Shown here in pieces: positions 1 to 12,960 of a stretch of DNA of 64,000 bases. The stretch's first letter is position 1. Every line of letters begins with the position of its first letter. The stretch is from Parasulfuritortus sp049322515 (GTDB lineage Bacteria; Pseudomonadota; Gammaproteobacteria; Burkholderiales; Thiobacillaceae), in NCBI GenBank assembly GCA_049322515.1, contig JBMOQW010000003.1, positions 62,001 through 126,000 on the forward strand. Reading direction: 5' to 3'. Position numbers and translations under genes: made by a program. The notes beneath the pieces were generated by a model. The model was not told where the DNA came from, searched no databases, and saw nothing but the letters and a program-made list of their open reading frames with translations.

Positions 1-2665
<2,665 letters not shown>

Positions 2666-3563
2666 CGGTCGCCGCGGTCGCAGACGATGCTGACGATGGT
2701 CGCGTCGCGCACCTCGCGCGCCACCTGCAAGGCCGCGCACATCGCCCCGCCCGAGGAGATGCCGGCGAAGATGCCTTCCTCGCGCGCCAGGCGCCGGGTC
2801 ATGTCCTCCGCCTCGGCCTGGCCGACATAGATCATCCGGTCGATGCGGGAAAAATCGCAGATGCTCGGCAGATACTCCGGCGGCCACTTGCGGATGCCGG
2901 GAATCTGGGCGCCCTCTTCCGGCTGCACGCCAATGATCTGGATGCCGGGGTTCATTTCCTTGAGATAGCGCGAACAGCCCATGATGGTGCCGGTGGTGCC
3001 CATGCTGGAGACGAAGTGGGTGATCCGGCCGGCGGTGTCGCGCCAGAGCTCCGGCCCGGTGGTCTCGTAATGCGCGGCCGGATTGTCGGGATTGGAGAAC
3101 TGGTCCAGCATCACGCCCCGGCCCTCGGCGACCAACTTGTCGGCCAGGTCGCGTGCCGCCTCCATGCCGCCTTCCTTGGGCGTCAGCAGCAGCTCGGCGC
3201 CGTAGGCGCGCATGGTCTGGCGGCGCTCCACGGAGAGGTGCTCGGGCATGATCAGGATCATCCGGTAGCCCTTCATCGAGGCGGCCATGGCCAGGGCGAT
3301 GCCGGTATTGCCCGAGGTCGCCTCGATCAGGATGTCGCCCGGCTTGATGGTGCCGCGTGCCTCGGCCTTGGCGATCATCGACAGGGCCGGCCGGTCCTTC
3401 ACCGAACCGGCCGGATTGTTGCCTTCCAGCTTGGCCAACACCTGGTTGGTGGTCTGGCCTGGCAGCCGCTTCAGCCGGACCAGCGGGGTGTTGCCCACCG
3501 TCGCCTCGATGGCCAGGCCAAGCGGCGCCCTGTCACGGTTCACTGTGTCGCCTGTCACCGTTT

Positions 3564-4730
3564 TCAGTCCTTGCCGAACAGATCACGGCTGAACACCTTG
3601 TCGACCACGTCACGCAGGTCGTCGGTGACCCGGTTGGCGACGATCACGTCGGAACGGCGCTTGAATTCGGCCAGGTCATTGACCACCTTGGAGTGGAAAA
3701 ACTCGGCTTCGGTGAGCACTGGTTCATAGACGATCACCTCGATGCCCTTGGCCTTGATCCGCTTCATGATGCCCTGGATCGAGGACGCGCGGAAATTGTC
3801 CGAGCCGCTCTTCATGATCAGGCGATGCACGCCCACCACGCGCGGGTTACGGCGGATGATCGAGTCGGCGATGAAATCCTTGCGCGTGGTGTTCGACTCG
3901 ACGATGGCATGGATCAGGTTCTGCGGCACGTCGCGGTAGTTGGCCAGGAGCTGCTTGGTGTCCTTGGGCAGGCAGTAGCCGCCATAGCCGAACGAGGGAT
4001 TGTTGTAGTGGCTGCCGATGCGCGGATCAAGACAGACACCGTCGATGATCTGCTTGGTATCGAGGCCGTGGGTGGCGGCGTAGGTGTCCAGTTCATTGAA
4101 GTAAGCCACGCGCATGGCCAGGTAGGTATTGGAAAACAGCTTGATTGCCTCGGCCTCGGTCGAGTCGGTGAACAGCACCGGGATGTCAGGCTTCACCGCG
4201 CCCTGCTTGAGCAGGTTGGCGAAGACCTCGGCACGCGCCGAACGCTCGCCGATGACGATGCGCGAGGGATACAGGTTGTCGTACAGCGCCTTGCCCTCGC
4301 GCAGGAACTCGGGCGAGAAGATCAGGTGGTCGCACTTGAACTGGGCCTTCACTTTGGCGGTGTAGCCGACCGGCACGGTGGACTTGATCACCATCACGGC
4401 CTGCGGATTGATCGCCATCACGTCCTGGATCACCGCCTCGACCGACTTGGTGTTGAAGTAGTTGGTCTCGGGATCGTAATCGGTCGGGGTGGCAATGACC
4501 ACGAACTCGGCGCCTTCATAGGCCGCGCGCTTGTCCAGGGTGGCCCGGAAGTCGAGGGTCTTGTGCTTGAGGTACTCCTCGATCTCGGTATCGACGATGG
4601 GCGACTCGCGCCGGTTCAGCATCTCGACCTTTTCCGGGACGATGTCGAGGGCAACCACTTCGTTGTGCTGCGCCAGCAGGATGGCGTTGGACAGGCCGAC
4701 GTAGCCGGTGCCGGCGATGGCGATTTTCAT
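3564..4730 (-). CDS. ugd: UDP-glucose 6-dehydrogenase
   Basis: Oxidises UDP-glucose to UDP-glucuronate with two NAD+, feeding capsule, exopolysaccharide or lipid A sugar pathways. At 388 residues it matches the short Ugd type. The N-terminal Rossmann motif is GTGYVGL; the catalytic cysteine is about residue 253 in GYCLPKDTKQ, with the preceding YNNPSFGYGG substrate loop. It starts 3 bp after pyrF and ends 5 bp before cysM, so it is very likely co-transcribed with them. No polysaccharide cluster is visible in this window. Confidence 0.95.
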   Translation of the reverse strand: MKIAIAGTGYVGLSNAILLAQHNEVVALDIVPEKVEMLNRRESPIVDTEIEEYLKHKTLDFRATLDKRAAYEGAEFVVIATPTDYDPETNYFNTKSVEAVIQDVMAINPQAVMVIKSTVPVGYTAKVKAQFKCDHLIFSPEFLREGKALYDNLYPSRIVIGERSARAEVFANLLKQGAVKPDIPVLFTDSTEAEAIKLFSNTYLAMRVAYFNELDTYAATHGLDTKQIIDGVCLDPRIGSHYNNPSFGYGGYCLPKDTKQLLANYRDVPQNLIHAIVESNTTRKDFIADSIIRRNPRVVGVHRLIMKSGSDNFRASSIQGIMKRIKAKGIEVIVYEPVLTEAEFFHSKVVNDLAEFKRRSDVIVANRVTDDLRDVVDKVFSRDLFGKD

Positions 4731-4733
4731 GAT

Positions 4734-5444
4734 TTATGCTCCCAATGAATTGGCAATTTCGTGGTCAATCGCGGCCAGGGCCGCGATTGGATCGGGGGCC
4801 TGGGTGATCGGTCGGCCGATCACCAGGTAATCAGCGCCCGCCGCAAGGGCGCGCGCCGGCGTGAGCACGCGGCTCTGGTCGCCGACCTCGCTGCCGGCCG
4901 GCCGGATGCCCGGCGTGACCAGCAGGAAATCCGGGCCCAGATGCTGGCGCAGGAGCGGCCCTTCCTGGGCCGAGCAGACCACGCCGTCGAGGCCGGCCTG
5001 GCGGGTCAGGAGGGCCAGATGCAGGACCTGATCGGACGGCTCGCGCTCGATGCCGATCTGGCGCAGATCCTCCCCGGCCATGCTGGTGAGCACGGTCACC
5101 GCGATCAGTTTCGGCCGCTGGCCGGCCTGTGCCAGCGCATCGCGCGCCGCCATCATCATCTTCAGCCCGCCCGAGGCATGCACGTTGACCATCCAGACAC
5201 CGAGATCGGCGGCGGCTCGGCAAGCCTGGGCCACGGTATTGGGAATGTCGTGGAACTTGAGATCGAGAAACACCGCATAGCCCCGGCCAACCAGGGTTTC
5301 CACCAATGCCGGACCGGCGCGCACGAACAATTCCTTGCCGACCTTGAGCTTGCACAAGTCGGGCGACAGCCGATCGACCAGTGCCAGGGCCGTTGCGGCG
5401 TCCGGGTAGTCGAGCGCGACGACGACGCGGGAATCCTTAGTCAT
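4734..5444 (-). CDS. pyrF: Orotidine 5'-phosphate decarboxylase
   Basis: Last step of de novo UMP synthesis. The 236-residue product has the class I catalytic array DLKFHDIPNT (Asp61, Lys63, Asp66) and the C-terminal phosphate-binding segment VIGRPITQA. The frame is open further upstream, but the ATG at 5444 is preferred: it follows an AAAGGAA ribosome site and gives the normal family N-terminus. The start overlaps the 3' end of lapB by 8 bp, the same lapB-pyrF coupling as in E. coli. Confidence 0.95.
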   Translation of the reverse strand: MTKDSRVVVALDYPDAATALALVDRLSPDLCKLKVGKELFVRAGPALVETLVGRGYAVFLDLKFHDIPNTVAQACRAAADLGVWMVNVHASGGLKMMMAARDALAQAGQRPKLIAVTVLTSMAGEDLRQIGIEREPSDQVLHLALLTRQAGLDGVVCSAQEGPLLRQHLGPDFLLVTPGIRPAGSEVGDQSRVLTPARALAAGADYLVIGRPITQAPDPIAALAAIDHEIANSLGA

Positions 5445-6594
5445 GTTCCTTTCTTTCCGGAGGAATGCCCTCCCAGGTGGCACAGGCCGGACACTGCCAG
5501 AAGAACTGGCGCGCCTTGAAACCACAGTGGCCGCACTGGAAATAGGCCACCCGGCTGACCTGGCGGTGCACCAGATCCTGGGCCATGCGGATGGCCAGGT
5601 CGTTCTCGGCCCCGGCGGTGCGCGCTTGCAGATAATCATCGAGCACGCGCAGGCTGGGCTGCTGCTTGAGCGCTTCGGATGACAAGGCTTCAGCCGCAGG
5701 CCAGCCCCGTTGCTCCGCCACCGTGTTGAACAGGATGTGGAACAGGTCGGCACTCGGCTGCCGGGCCAGATAGCCGTGCATCAGTTCGACGCCCTCGTCG
5801 AAGCGGCCAAGCCGTTGGTAGGCCTTGAGCAGACGTTCAGCGACCAGAGGCAGGTAGGCCACGTTCTGCTGCTCGACCCGGCGCCAATGTTCGATCGCCC
5901 CGACATCGTCGCCGGCCTGGGCGGCCAGGTCGCCGAGCAGCTGGCTGGCCCGGGTCGACTTGCGGTTCATGGCCAGGGCCTGCTCCAGGAAGCCACGGGC
6001 CTGGTCAACCTCCTTGCGTAACATGGCATTGAGCGCCAATTCGCAGTAATAGTGCGCGGTATCGGCCTTCTGCGACGGGCTGCCCAGCTTTTCCAGGCGC
6101 TGAGCCACTTCGATCGCCGCCTGCCAGTCCTTCTCCAGGACATAGATGTCGAGCTGGTGGCGCAAGGCATCCAGCGCATGCACGCCGGTTTCCAGCTTCT
6201 TAAAAATATCCTCGGCGCGGTCGAGCAGTCCGGCCTTCTGGAAATCCTGGCCCAGTTCATACAAGGCTTTTTGCCGCTGGTCCTGCTTGAGATCGCTGCG
6301 GTCGACCAGGTTCTGGTGGATGCGGATGGCACGATCCAGCTCGCCCCGCCTGCGGAACAGGGCGCCGAGCGCGAAGTGCAGTTCCAGGGTATCCGGATCG
6401 AGCCGGGCGACTTCCAGAAATGCCTCGATGGCACGATCAGGCTGCTCGCTGAGCAGATAGTTGAGGCCGCGAAAATAGGACGTGGGGATACTGCGCGATT
6501 CCTTGACCACCTGGCGGATGTCGACCCGGGCCGCCAGCCAGCCGATGCCGAAGAAGAACGGCAACAGCAGCAGGTGCCAGGCTTCCAGTTCCAT
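5437..6594 (-). CDS. lapB: Lipopolysaccharide assembly protein B (TPR protein with zinc ribbon)
   Basis: LapB (YciM) is a membrane-anchored adaptor controlling LpxC turnover and LPS output. The 385-residue protein has an N-terminal membrane helix (LLLLPFFFGIGWLAA), a run of TPR repeats over about residues 40-340, and a C-terminal rubredoxin-type metal site (CGHC then CPAC, about residues 355-375), the standard LapB layout. The start ATG at 6594 overlaps the lapA stop by one base (TGATG), indicating translational coupling. Confidence 0.94.
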   Translation of the reverse strand: MELEAWHLLLLPFFFGIGWLAARVDIRQVVKESRSIPTSYFRGLNYLLSEQPDRAIEAFLEVARLDPDTLELHFALGALFRRRGELDRAIRIHQNLVDRSDLKQDQRQKALYELGQDFQKAGLLDRAEDIFKKLETGVHALDALRHQLDIYVLEKDWQAAIEVAQRLEKLGSPSQKADTAHYYCELALNAMLRKEVDQARGFLEQALAMNRKSTRASQLLGDLAAQAGDDVGAIEHWRRVEQQNVAYLPLVAERLLKAYQRLGRFDEGVELMHGYLARQPSADLFHILFNTVAEQRGWPAAEALSSEALKQQPSLRVLDDYLQARTAGAENDLAIRMAQDLVHRQVSRVAYFQCGHCGFKARQFFWQCPACATWEGIPPERKEHD

Positions 6595-6833
6595 CAGGCC
6601 GCCCCCGCACGCGGATCCCGGGGGGCCTTGCGCAGACCGAATCGCTGCCAGGCGCAGCCGAGCAGCCCGGTCAGCACGCCGACCGCGAACACCGAGAGCA
6701 GAATCAGCGACAGCGGCGCCCGCCATTCCAGGCCGAGCAGATAACGCAGGACCACGGTGTCGCTGTTCTTGACCGCGAAGGCCAGCAGCAACAGGAACAG
6801 CACCAGCTTGAGCAACAGGAATAAAACGCGCAC
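6594..6833 (-). CDS. lapA: Lipopolysaccharide assembly protein A domain protein (DUF1049)
   Basis: A 79-residue two-helix inner-membrane protein. Helix 1 covers about residues 3-22 (LLKLVLFLLLLAFAVKNSD), and a short periplasmic loop with the family VVLRYLLG strand leads to helix 2 at about residues 42-62. Size, topology and position immediately before lapB identify it. LapA is an accessory partner of LapB. First gene after the ihfB terminator; the 47-bp gap between them must hold its promoter, but no clear -10/-35 pair stands out. Confidence 0.88.
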   Translation of the reverse strand: MRVLFLLLKLVLFLLLLAFAVKNSDTVVLRYLLGLEWRAPLSLILLSVFAVGVLTGLLGCAWQRFGLRKAPRDPRAGAA

Positions 6834-6880
6834 GCGGTCAGCCTTCGGACAGGAGCCGGGATTGTAATGCGCCGATCCTG

Positions 6881-6916
6881 AAAAAAGTAAGCGGCATCGG
6901 TGACCCGATGCCGCTT
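6881..6916 (-). terminator. Rho-independent terminator after ihfB
   Basis: A perfect 12-bp stem (AAGCGGCATCGG at 6889-6900 pairing with CCGATGCCGCTT at 6905-6916, 4-base loop) is followed on the minus strand by a run of Ts (plus-strand A6 at 6881-6886). It lies 21 bp beyond the ihfB stop and separates rpsA-ihfB from lapAB. Confidence 0.9.
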
Positions 6917-6937
6917 ATCGTGCAGCGCGTGGGGGGA

Positions 6938-7222
6938 TTACGCCTTGTAATCGACCCGATCGCGCAGTTCCTTGCCGGCCTTGAAATGGGGCACGTGCTT
7001 GCCGGCCACGGTCACCTTCTCGCCGGTCTTGGGATTGCGGCCGACCCGGGGCGGGCGGTAGTTCAGGCTGAAACTGCCAAACCCCCGGATTTCGATCCGC
7101 TTGCCCTCGACCAGGCTCTGCATCATCGCGTCGAGGATGGTCTTGACCGCCAGCTCGGCATCGGCGGCAACCAGATGCGGGTTGCGCTCAGCCAGCCGGT
7201 TGATCAACTCCGACTTGGTCAT
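6938..7222 (-). CDS. ihfB: Integration host factor subunit beta
   Basis: DNA-bending nucleoid protein that works as a heterodimer with IhfA. The 94-residue product begins MTKSELI, the typical IhfB start, so ATG 7222 is preferred over an upstream TTG at 7240. The conserved FGSFSL and RPPRVGRNPKTGE arm, whose proline intercalates into DNA, is present. It lies 19 bp after rpsA, the universal rpsA-ihfB pairing, and is followed by a strong terminator. Confidence 0.96.
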   Translation of the reverse strand: MTKSELINRLAERNPHLVAADAELAVKTILDAMMQSLVEGKRIEIRGFGSFSLNYRPPRVGRNPKTGEKVTVAGKHVPHFKAGKELRDRVDYKA

Positions 7223-7241
7223 GCCGGTGGCTCCGGACAAA

Positions 7242-8957
<1,716 letters not shown>

Positions 8958-9005
8958 TGAGAAAGTGACCTGAAAAACCGTGTCGCCACGGGCTTGGTTA
9001 AAAGT

Positions 9006-9026
9006 AAAAAAGACCCGGATCGGGTC
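9006..9026 (-). terminator. Terminator between cmk and rpsA
   Basis: A 6-bp GC stem (GACCCG at 9012-9017 and CGGGTC at 9021-9026, 3-base loop) is followed on the minus strand by six Ts (9006-9011). It starts 3 bp after the cmk stop. Probably partial, uncoupling rpsA levels from the biosynthetic genes upstream; rpsA then needs a promoter inside or just after cmk. Confidence 0.75.
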
Positions 9027-9028
9027 GC

Positions 9029-9691
9029 TTAATTCGGCTTTGCCTGCCTGAACCAGTCGAGGATCCGGGCCACCGCTTGCGCGATGGTCAGGTCCGTGGT
9101 GTCCAGGAGATGGGCGTCGGCCTCTTGTCGAAGCGGTGCGGAAGCCCGGCTTGCATCGCGCGCGTCACGTTCCCGAAGGTCTTCGACAAGGGCGGCGAGG
9201 TTAGCATCAAAACCTTTTTCGATCAACTGCTTATATCGCCTTTGCGCACGTTCCTCGGGCGTCGCGGTGAGAAACACCTTGACCGTGGCGTCCGGGAACA
9301 CCACCGAACCCATGTCGCGGCCATCGGTGACCAGGCCCGGCGCCTGGCGGAAGGCGCGCTGCAGTTCGAGCAACGCGGCGCGCACGGCCGGCAGCGCGGC
9401 GATCCGGGAGGCCGCCCGGCCGGCCGCTTCGGTACGAACGGCATCGCCGACCGGCTGGCCGTCGAGATAGACCTCGACGCCGTCGAAACGCAGGTCGAGG
9501 CCCCGCGCCAGGGTTGCCAGCTCGGCCTCGTCGGCAAGATCGAGGCCGCGGTGCTGGGCGGCATGGGCAGTGACCCGGTAGATCGCGCCACTATCGAGAT
9601 AGTGGAAGCCAAGTTGCTTCGCCACCATGGCAGCCACCGTGCCCTTCCCGGAGGCGGACGGACCGTCGATGGCGATGACCGGAATACTCAT
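9029..9691 (-). CDS. cmk: Cytidylate kinase
   Basis: Phosphorylates CMP and dCMP with ATP. The 220-residue product starts MSIPVIAIDGPSASGKGT, placing the Walker A P-loop at the extreme N-terminus; the TDGRDMGSVVFPDA segment holds the family nucleotide-binding arginine. ATG 9691 is chosen because it overlaps the aroA stop by 4 bp (ATGA) and gives the family-standard N-terminus. The aroA-cmk-rpsA order is conserved in proteobacteria. Confidence 0.96.
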   Translation of the reverse strand: MSIPVIAIDGPSASGKGTVAAMVAKQLGFHYLDSGAIYRVTAHAAQHRGLDLADEAELATLARGLDLRFDGVEVYLDGQPVGDAVRTEAAGRAASRIAALPAVRAALLELQRAFRQAPGLVTDGRDMGSVVFPDATVKVFLTATPEERAQRRYKQLIEKGFDANLAALVEDLRERDARDASRASAPLRQEADAHLLDTTDLTIAQAVARILDWFRQAKPN

Positions 9692-10980
9692 TGCGCGATC
9701 CCCTTGAACACCTCCCAATAGGTCGGGAAGGTCTTGGCCGTGCATTTCGGATCGTTGATGCGGATCGGCACACCGCCCAGGCTGACCAGGGAAAAGCACA
9801 TGGCCATGCGGTGGTCATCGTAGGTGTCGATGACCGCGTTCTCGATCAGTTTCGCGGGCGGCGTCACCTTGATGTAGTCGGCGCCCTCCTCTACCGTGGC
9901 ACCCACCTTGCGCAGTTCGGTGGCCATGGCCGCGATGCGGTCGGTCTCCTTCACGCGCCAGGAGGCGATGTTGCGCAGCACCGTGGTGCCCTCGGCGAAC
10001 AAGGCGGCCACGGCCAGGGTCATGGCGGCGTCCGGGATGTGGTTGCAATCGAGGTCGATGGCATGCAGCTTGTCGGCGCAGCCAAGGCGGCACTGAATCC
10101 AGTTCGGGCCGAAATCGATCTCGGCGCCCATGCGAGCGAGCGCCTCGGCGAAACGCACGTCGCCCTGGATGCTGTTGCGGCCGACGCCCTCGACCCGGGT
10201 CTGGCCATGGCCGATGGCACCGGCGGCCAGAAAATAGGACGCCGATGAGGCGTCGCCTTCGACCTCGATGCGGCCCGGGCTCCGGTAGTTCGCCGCCGGC
10301 ACCACGAAGCTCGCCCAGCCGTTCCGCTGCACCTCGACGCCGAAGCGCTTCATCAGGTTCAGGGTGATCTCGACGTAAGGCTTGGAAATCAGCTCGCCGT
10401 CGACCTTCACCGTCACTGCCCGGCCGAGCAGAGGCGCGGACAACAGGATGCCGGTCAGGTATTGGCTGGAGACATTGCCCTTCACCGTGACCTCGGCAAC
10501 CTCCTTGAGCACCGCCGGGGCCATCTTCAGGGGTGGAAAACCCTCGTTGCCCAGATAGGTCACCTGGGCACCGAGTTGCCGGACCGCGTCGACCAGGTCG
10601 CCGATCGGCCGCTCGTGCATGCGCGGCACACCCTTGAGCACATAATCGCCCCCAGCCAGCGCGCAGGCGGCGGACAGGGAGCGGAAGGCCGTCCCGGCAT
10701 TGCCGAGGAACAACTCGGCCGTCTTGACCGGAAACACGCCGCCGATGCCGTCGACCCGGTAGTCATCGGTGCCCTCGTGGCGCAGCCAGTGGACGCCCAG
10801 CTGCTTCAAGGCCGCCAGCATCACCTGGGTATCGTCGGAATCGAGCAGCGCCTTGACTTCGGTCTGGCCCTCGGCCAGCGCGGCGAGCAGCAGAACGCGG
10901 TTGGAAATGCTCTTGGAGCCGGGCAGGCGCACGGTGCCCCGGGCGCCCTTGGCGGCGGGCAGATCAATGGAGTCGGTCAT
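9688..10980 (-). CDS. aroA: 3-phosphoshikimate 1-carboxyvinyltransferase (EPSP synthase)
   Basis: Sixth step of the shikimate pathway: adds PEP to shikimate-3-phosphate. The 430-residue, two-domain protein has the LPGSKSISNRVLLLAAL substrate loop, GNAGTAFR (PEP/glyphosate-site loop with the class I Gly-Asn-Ala-Gly-Thr-Ala sequence), DHRMAMC and a C-terminal DPKCTAKTFP motif. Overlaps tyrA upstream and cmk downstream by 4 bp each. Confidence 0.97.
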   Translation of the reverse strand: MTDSIDLPAAKGARGTVRLPGSKSISNRVLLLAALAEGQTEVKALLDSDDTQVMLAALKQLGVHWLRHEGTDDYRVDGIGGVFPVKTAELFLGNAGTAFRSLSAACALAGGDYVLKGVPRMHERPIGDLVDAVRQLGAQVTYLGNEGFPPLKMAPAVLKEVAEVTVKGNVSSQYLTGILLSAPLLGRAVTVKVDGELISKPYVEITLNLMKRFGVEVQRNGWASFVVPAANYRSPGRIEVEGDASSASYFLAAGAIGHGQTRVEGVGRNSIQGDVRFAEALARMGAEIDFGPNWIQCRLGCADKLHAIDLDCNHIPDAAMTLAVAALFAEGTTVLRNIASWRVKETDRIAAMATELRKVGATVEEGADYIKVTPPAKLIENAVIDTYDDHRMAMCFSLVSLGGVPIRINDPKCTAKTFPTYWEVFKGIAQ

Positions 10981-11861
10981 TCGTCGTTCTCGAGGTGGGC
11001 CCCGTTCGGCGGCCAGTGACTACGCGTCTGGCTCGCCCGGGTGAAGGATTGCATGAGGGTGTCGGCATCGCCGGCGGCCAAGGCCTCACGGTAAGCCGAC
11101 AGCCGGGACAGGTAGGCGTCCAGTTCGGCAGTCAAGGCCAGCCGATTGGCCAGCGCGATGTCGCGCCACATCTCCGGCGAACTGCCGGCGATCCGGGTGA
11201 AGTCGCGGAAACCGCTGCCGGCATGGCGAAAATAGACCTGGGCCATCGGGCGCGAGGCCAGTTCATCGACCAGGGCGAAGGCGGCCAGGTGGGGCAGATG
11301 GCTGACCGCCGCGAATACGCCATCGTGTTCGGCCGCGGTCATTTCGAGCACTTGCGCACCACAGGCCTGCCAGAGTCCGGCGACCCGGGCCACGTCGAAC
11401 GCGGCATTTTCCGGCACAGGGGTCAGGATGACATGACGAGCGGCGTAAAGATCGGCATCGGCCGCAGCCGCCCCGCTCTTTTCGGCCCCGGCAATCGGGT
11501 GTCCGGGCACGAAGGCGCCGATGCGGTCACCCAGGCCGGACCGGGCGGCGGCGATGACATCCTGCTTGGTACTGCCGGCATCGGTGACCAGGGCATGGGC
11601 GGCCAGGTGGGGCGCGATGCGTGCGAAAGCCTCGGCCATGCCGCCCACCGGCATCGCCAGCAGGACCACATCGGCGCCTTCGACCGCCAGTTCGGGACTC
11701 TCGGCGATGGCATCGATGATGCCCAGGGTCAGGGCCTGCGCCAGGTTGGCCCGATGGCGACCGTGGCCGACCACATGACCGACTTGCCCGGCACGCTTCA
11801 GGGCCAGCGCGAAGGAGCCGCCGATGAGGCCGACACCGAGCACGGCGAGTCGCCCGATCAT
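10977..11861 (-). CDS. tyrA: Prephenate dehydrogenase (TyrA/cyclohexadienyl dehydrogenase family)
   Basis: NAD(P)-dependent oxidative decarboxylation of prephenate or arogenate toward tyrosine. The 294-residue product has an N-terminal Rossmann motif GVGLIGGSFALAL and the catalytic GHPIAGAEKSG segment. No chorismate mutase or ACT domain is fused, so this is the monofunctional type; substrate and cofactor preference cannot be read by eye. Its start overlaps hisC and its end overlaps aroA, each by 4 bp. Confidence 0.93.
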   Translation of the reverse strand: MIGRLAVLGVGLIGGSFALALKRAGQVGHVVGHGRHRANLAQALTLGIIDAIAESPELAVEGADVVLLAMPVGGMAEAFARIAPHLAAHALVTDAGSTKQDVIAAARSGLGDRIGAFVPGHPIAGAEKSGAAAADADLYAARHVILTPVPENAAFDVARVAGLWQACGAQVLEMTAAEHDGVFAAVSHLPHLAAFALVDELASRPMAQVYFRHAGSGFRDFTRIAGSSPEMWRDIALANRLALTAELDAYLSRLSAYREALAAGDADTLMQSFTRASQTRSHWPPNGAHLENDE

Positions 11862-12958
11862 CGACCGAGACTCTCGCGCAGGGCGGTCAGGAGGCGGTCG
11901 TTCTGCCAGGCCAGGCCGATCGACACCCGCAGATACTCGGGCAAGCCGTAGTTGGCCACCGGCCGCACGATCACGCCTTTCCTCAACAGTGCCTGGAACA
12001 CGGTCCCGGCCTCGCCGACCCGGACGCAGACGAAGTTGCCGGCCGAGGGAATCCAGGACAGGCCCATGGCCGCGAACCCCGCCGTCAGTTGCGCCATGCC
12101 GGCATCGTTTATCCGCTTGGACTCGGCCAGGAACTCGGCGTCGTCGAGCGCGGCGACGGCGGCGCTCAAGGCCAGACTATTGACATTGAAGGGCTGCCGG
12201 ACCCGGTTGAGCAGATCGGCGACGTCGGGCTGCGCCAGCGCATAGCCGACCCGCAGTCCAGCCAGGCCATAGGCCTTGGAGAAGGTGCGGGTGACGATCA
12301 GGTTGGGAAACGCCGCCAACCAGGCCACCGAAGGCGCACGTACGGCCGGGTCAAGGAACTCGACGTAGGCCTCGTCCAGGACCACGGCCACGTCGCTCGG
12401 CACCGTCTTGAGGAACGCGTACAGGGCATCGGCGGCCAGCAAGGTGCCGGTCGGATTGTTCGGATTGGCGATGAACACCATGCGGGTATCGGGGCGGATC
12501 GCCGCGCGCAGGGCATCTAGGTCATGGCCGTAGTCGCGCGCCGGCGCGATCAGGCCGGTGGCACCGGACGCCAGGACCGCGAGCGGATAGACCGCGAAGG
12601 CGTGCTCGGCATACACGGCCGACACGCCGGGCGCCAGGAAGGCGCGCGCGGCCATCTCCAGCACGTCGTTGGAACCATTGCCGAGCACGATCTGGTCAAG
12701 ACCGACGCCCAGCTTGTTGGCAATCGCGCTTTTCAGGGCGAAGCCGTTGCCGTCGGGGTAAAGGGCCAGGTCGTCGATCCCCGCAGCCAGGACAGCGCGG
12801 GCGCGCGGCGACACGCCGAGCGGGTTCTCGTTCGAGGCCAGCTTGACGATGGCGGCCGGATCGAGGCCCATTTCCCGGGCCAATTCGGAAATCGGCTTGC
12901 CCGGCTGATAGGGGGCGATGGCGCGGATGTGCGCAGGGGTGAAATCAGTCAGCGCCAT
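11858..12958 (-). CDS. hisC: Histidinol-phosphate aminotransferase
   Basis: A class I/II PLP aminotransferase of 366 residues. The PLP lysine lies in TRTFSKAYGLAGLRVGY, and substrate/PLP motifs NPNNPTGT and DEAYVEF are present. The typical HisC N-terminus is seen (AIAPYQPGKPI then LASNENPLG). In this pheA-hisC-tyrA context the enzyme probably also transaminates phenylpyruvate and 4-hydroxyphenylpyruvate, giving phenylalanine and tyrosine; that dual role is inference from the operon. Confidence 0.93.
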   Translation of the reverse strand: MALTDFTPAHIRAIAPYQPGKPISELAREMGLDPAAIVKLASNENPLGVSPRARAVLAAGIDDLALYPDGNGFALKSAIANKLGVGLDQIVLGNGSNDVLEMAARAFLAPGVSAVYAEHAFAVYPLAVLASGATGLIAPARDYGHDLDALRAAIRPDTRMVFIANPNNPTGTLLAADALYAFLKTVPSDVAVVLDEAYVEFLDPAVRAPSVAWLAAFPNLIVTRTFSKAYGLAGLRVGYALAQPDVADLLNRVRQPFNVNSLALSAAVAALDDAEFLAESKRINDAGMAQLTAGFAAMGLSWIPSAGNFVCVRVGEAGTVFQALLRKGVIVRPVANYGLPEYLRVSIGLAWQNDRLLTALRESLGR

Positions 12959-12960
12959 GG

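Noticed and set aside
3357..4748. 463-codon open frame on the plus strand, antisense to ugd
   Set aside because: High-GC shadow; His/Asp/Gly-rich translation with no family motif, and ugd on the other strand is unambiguous.
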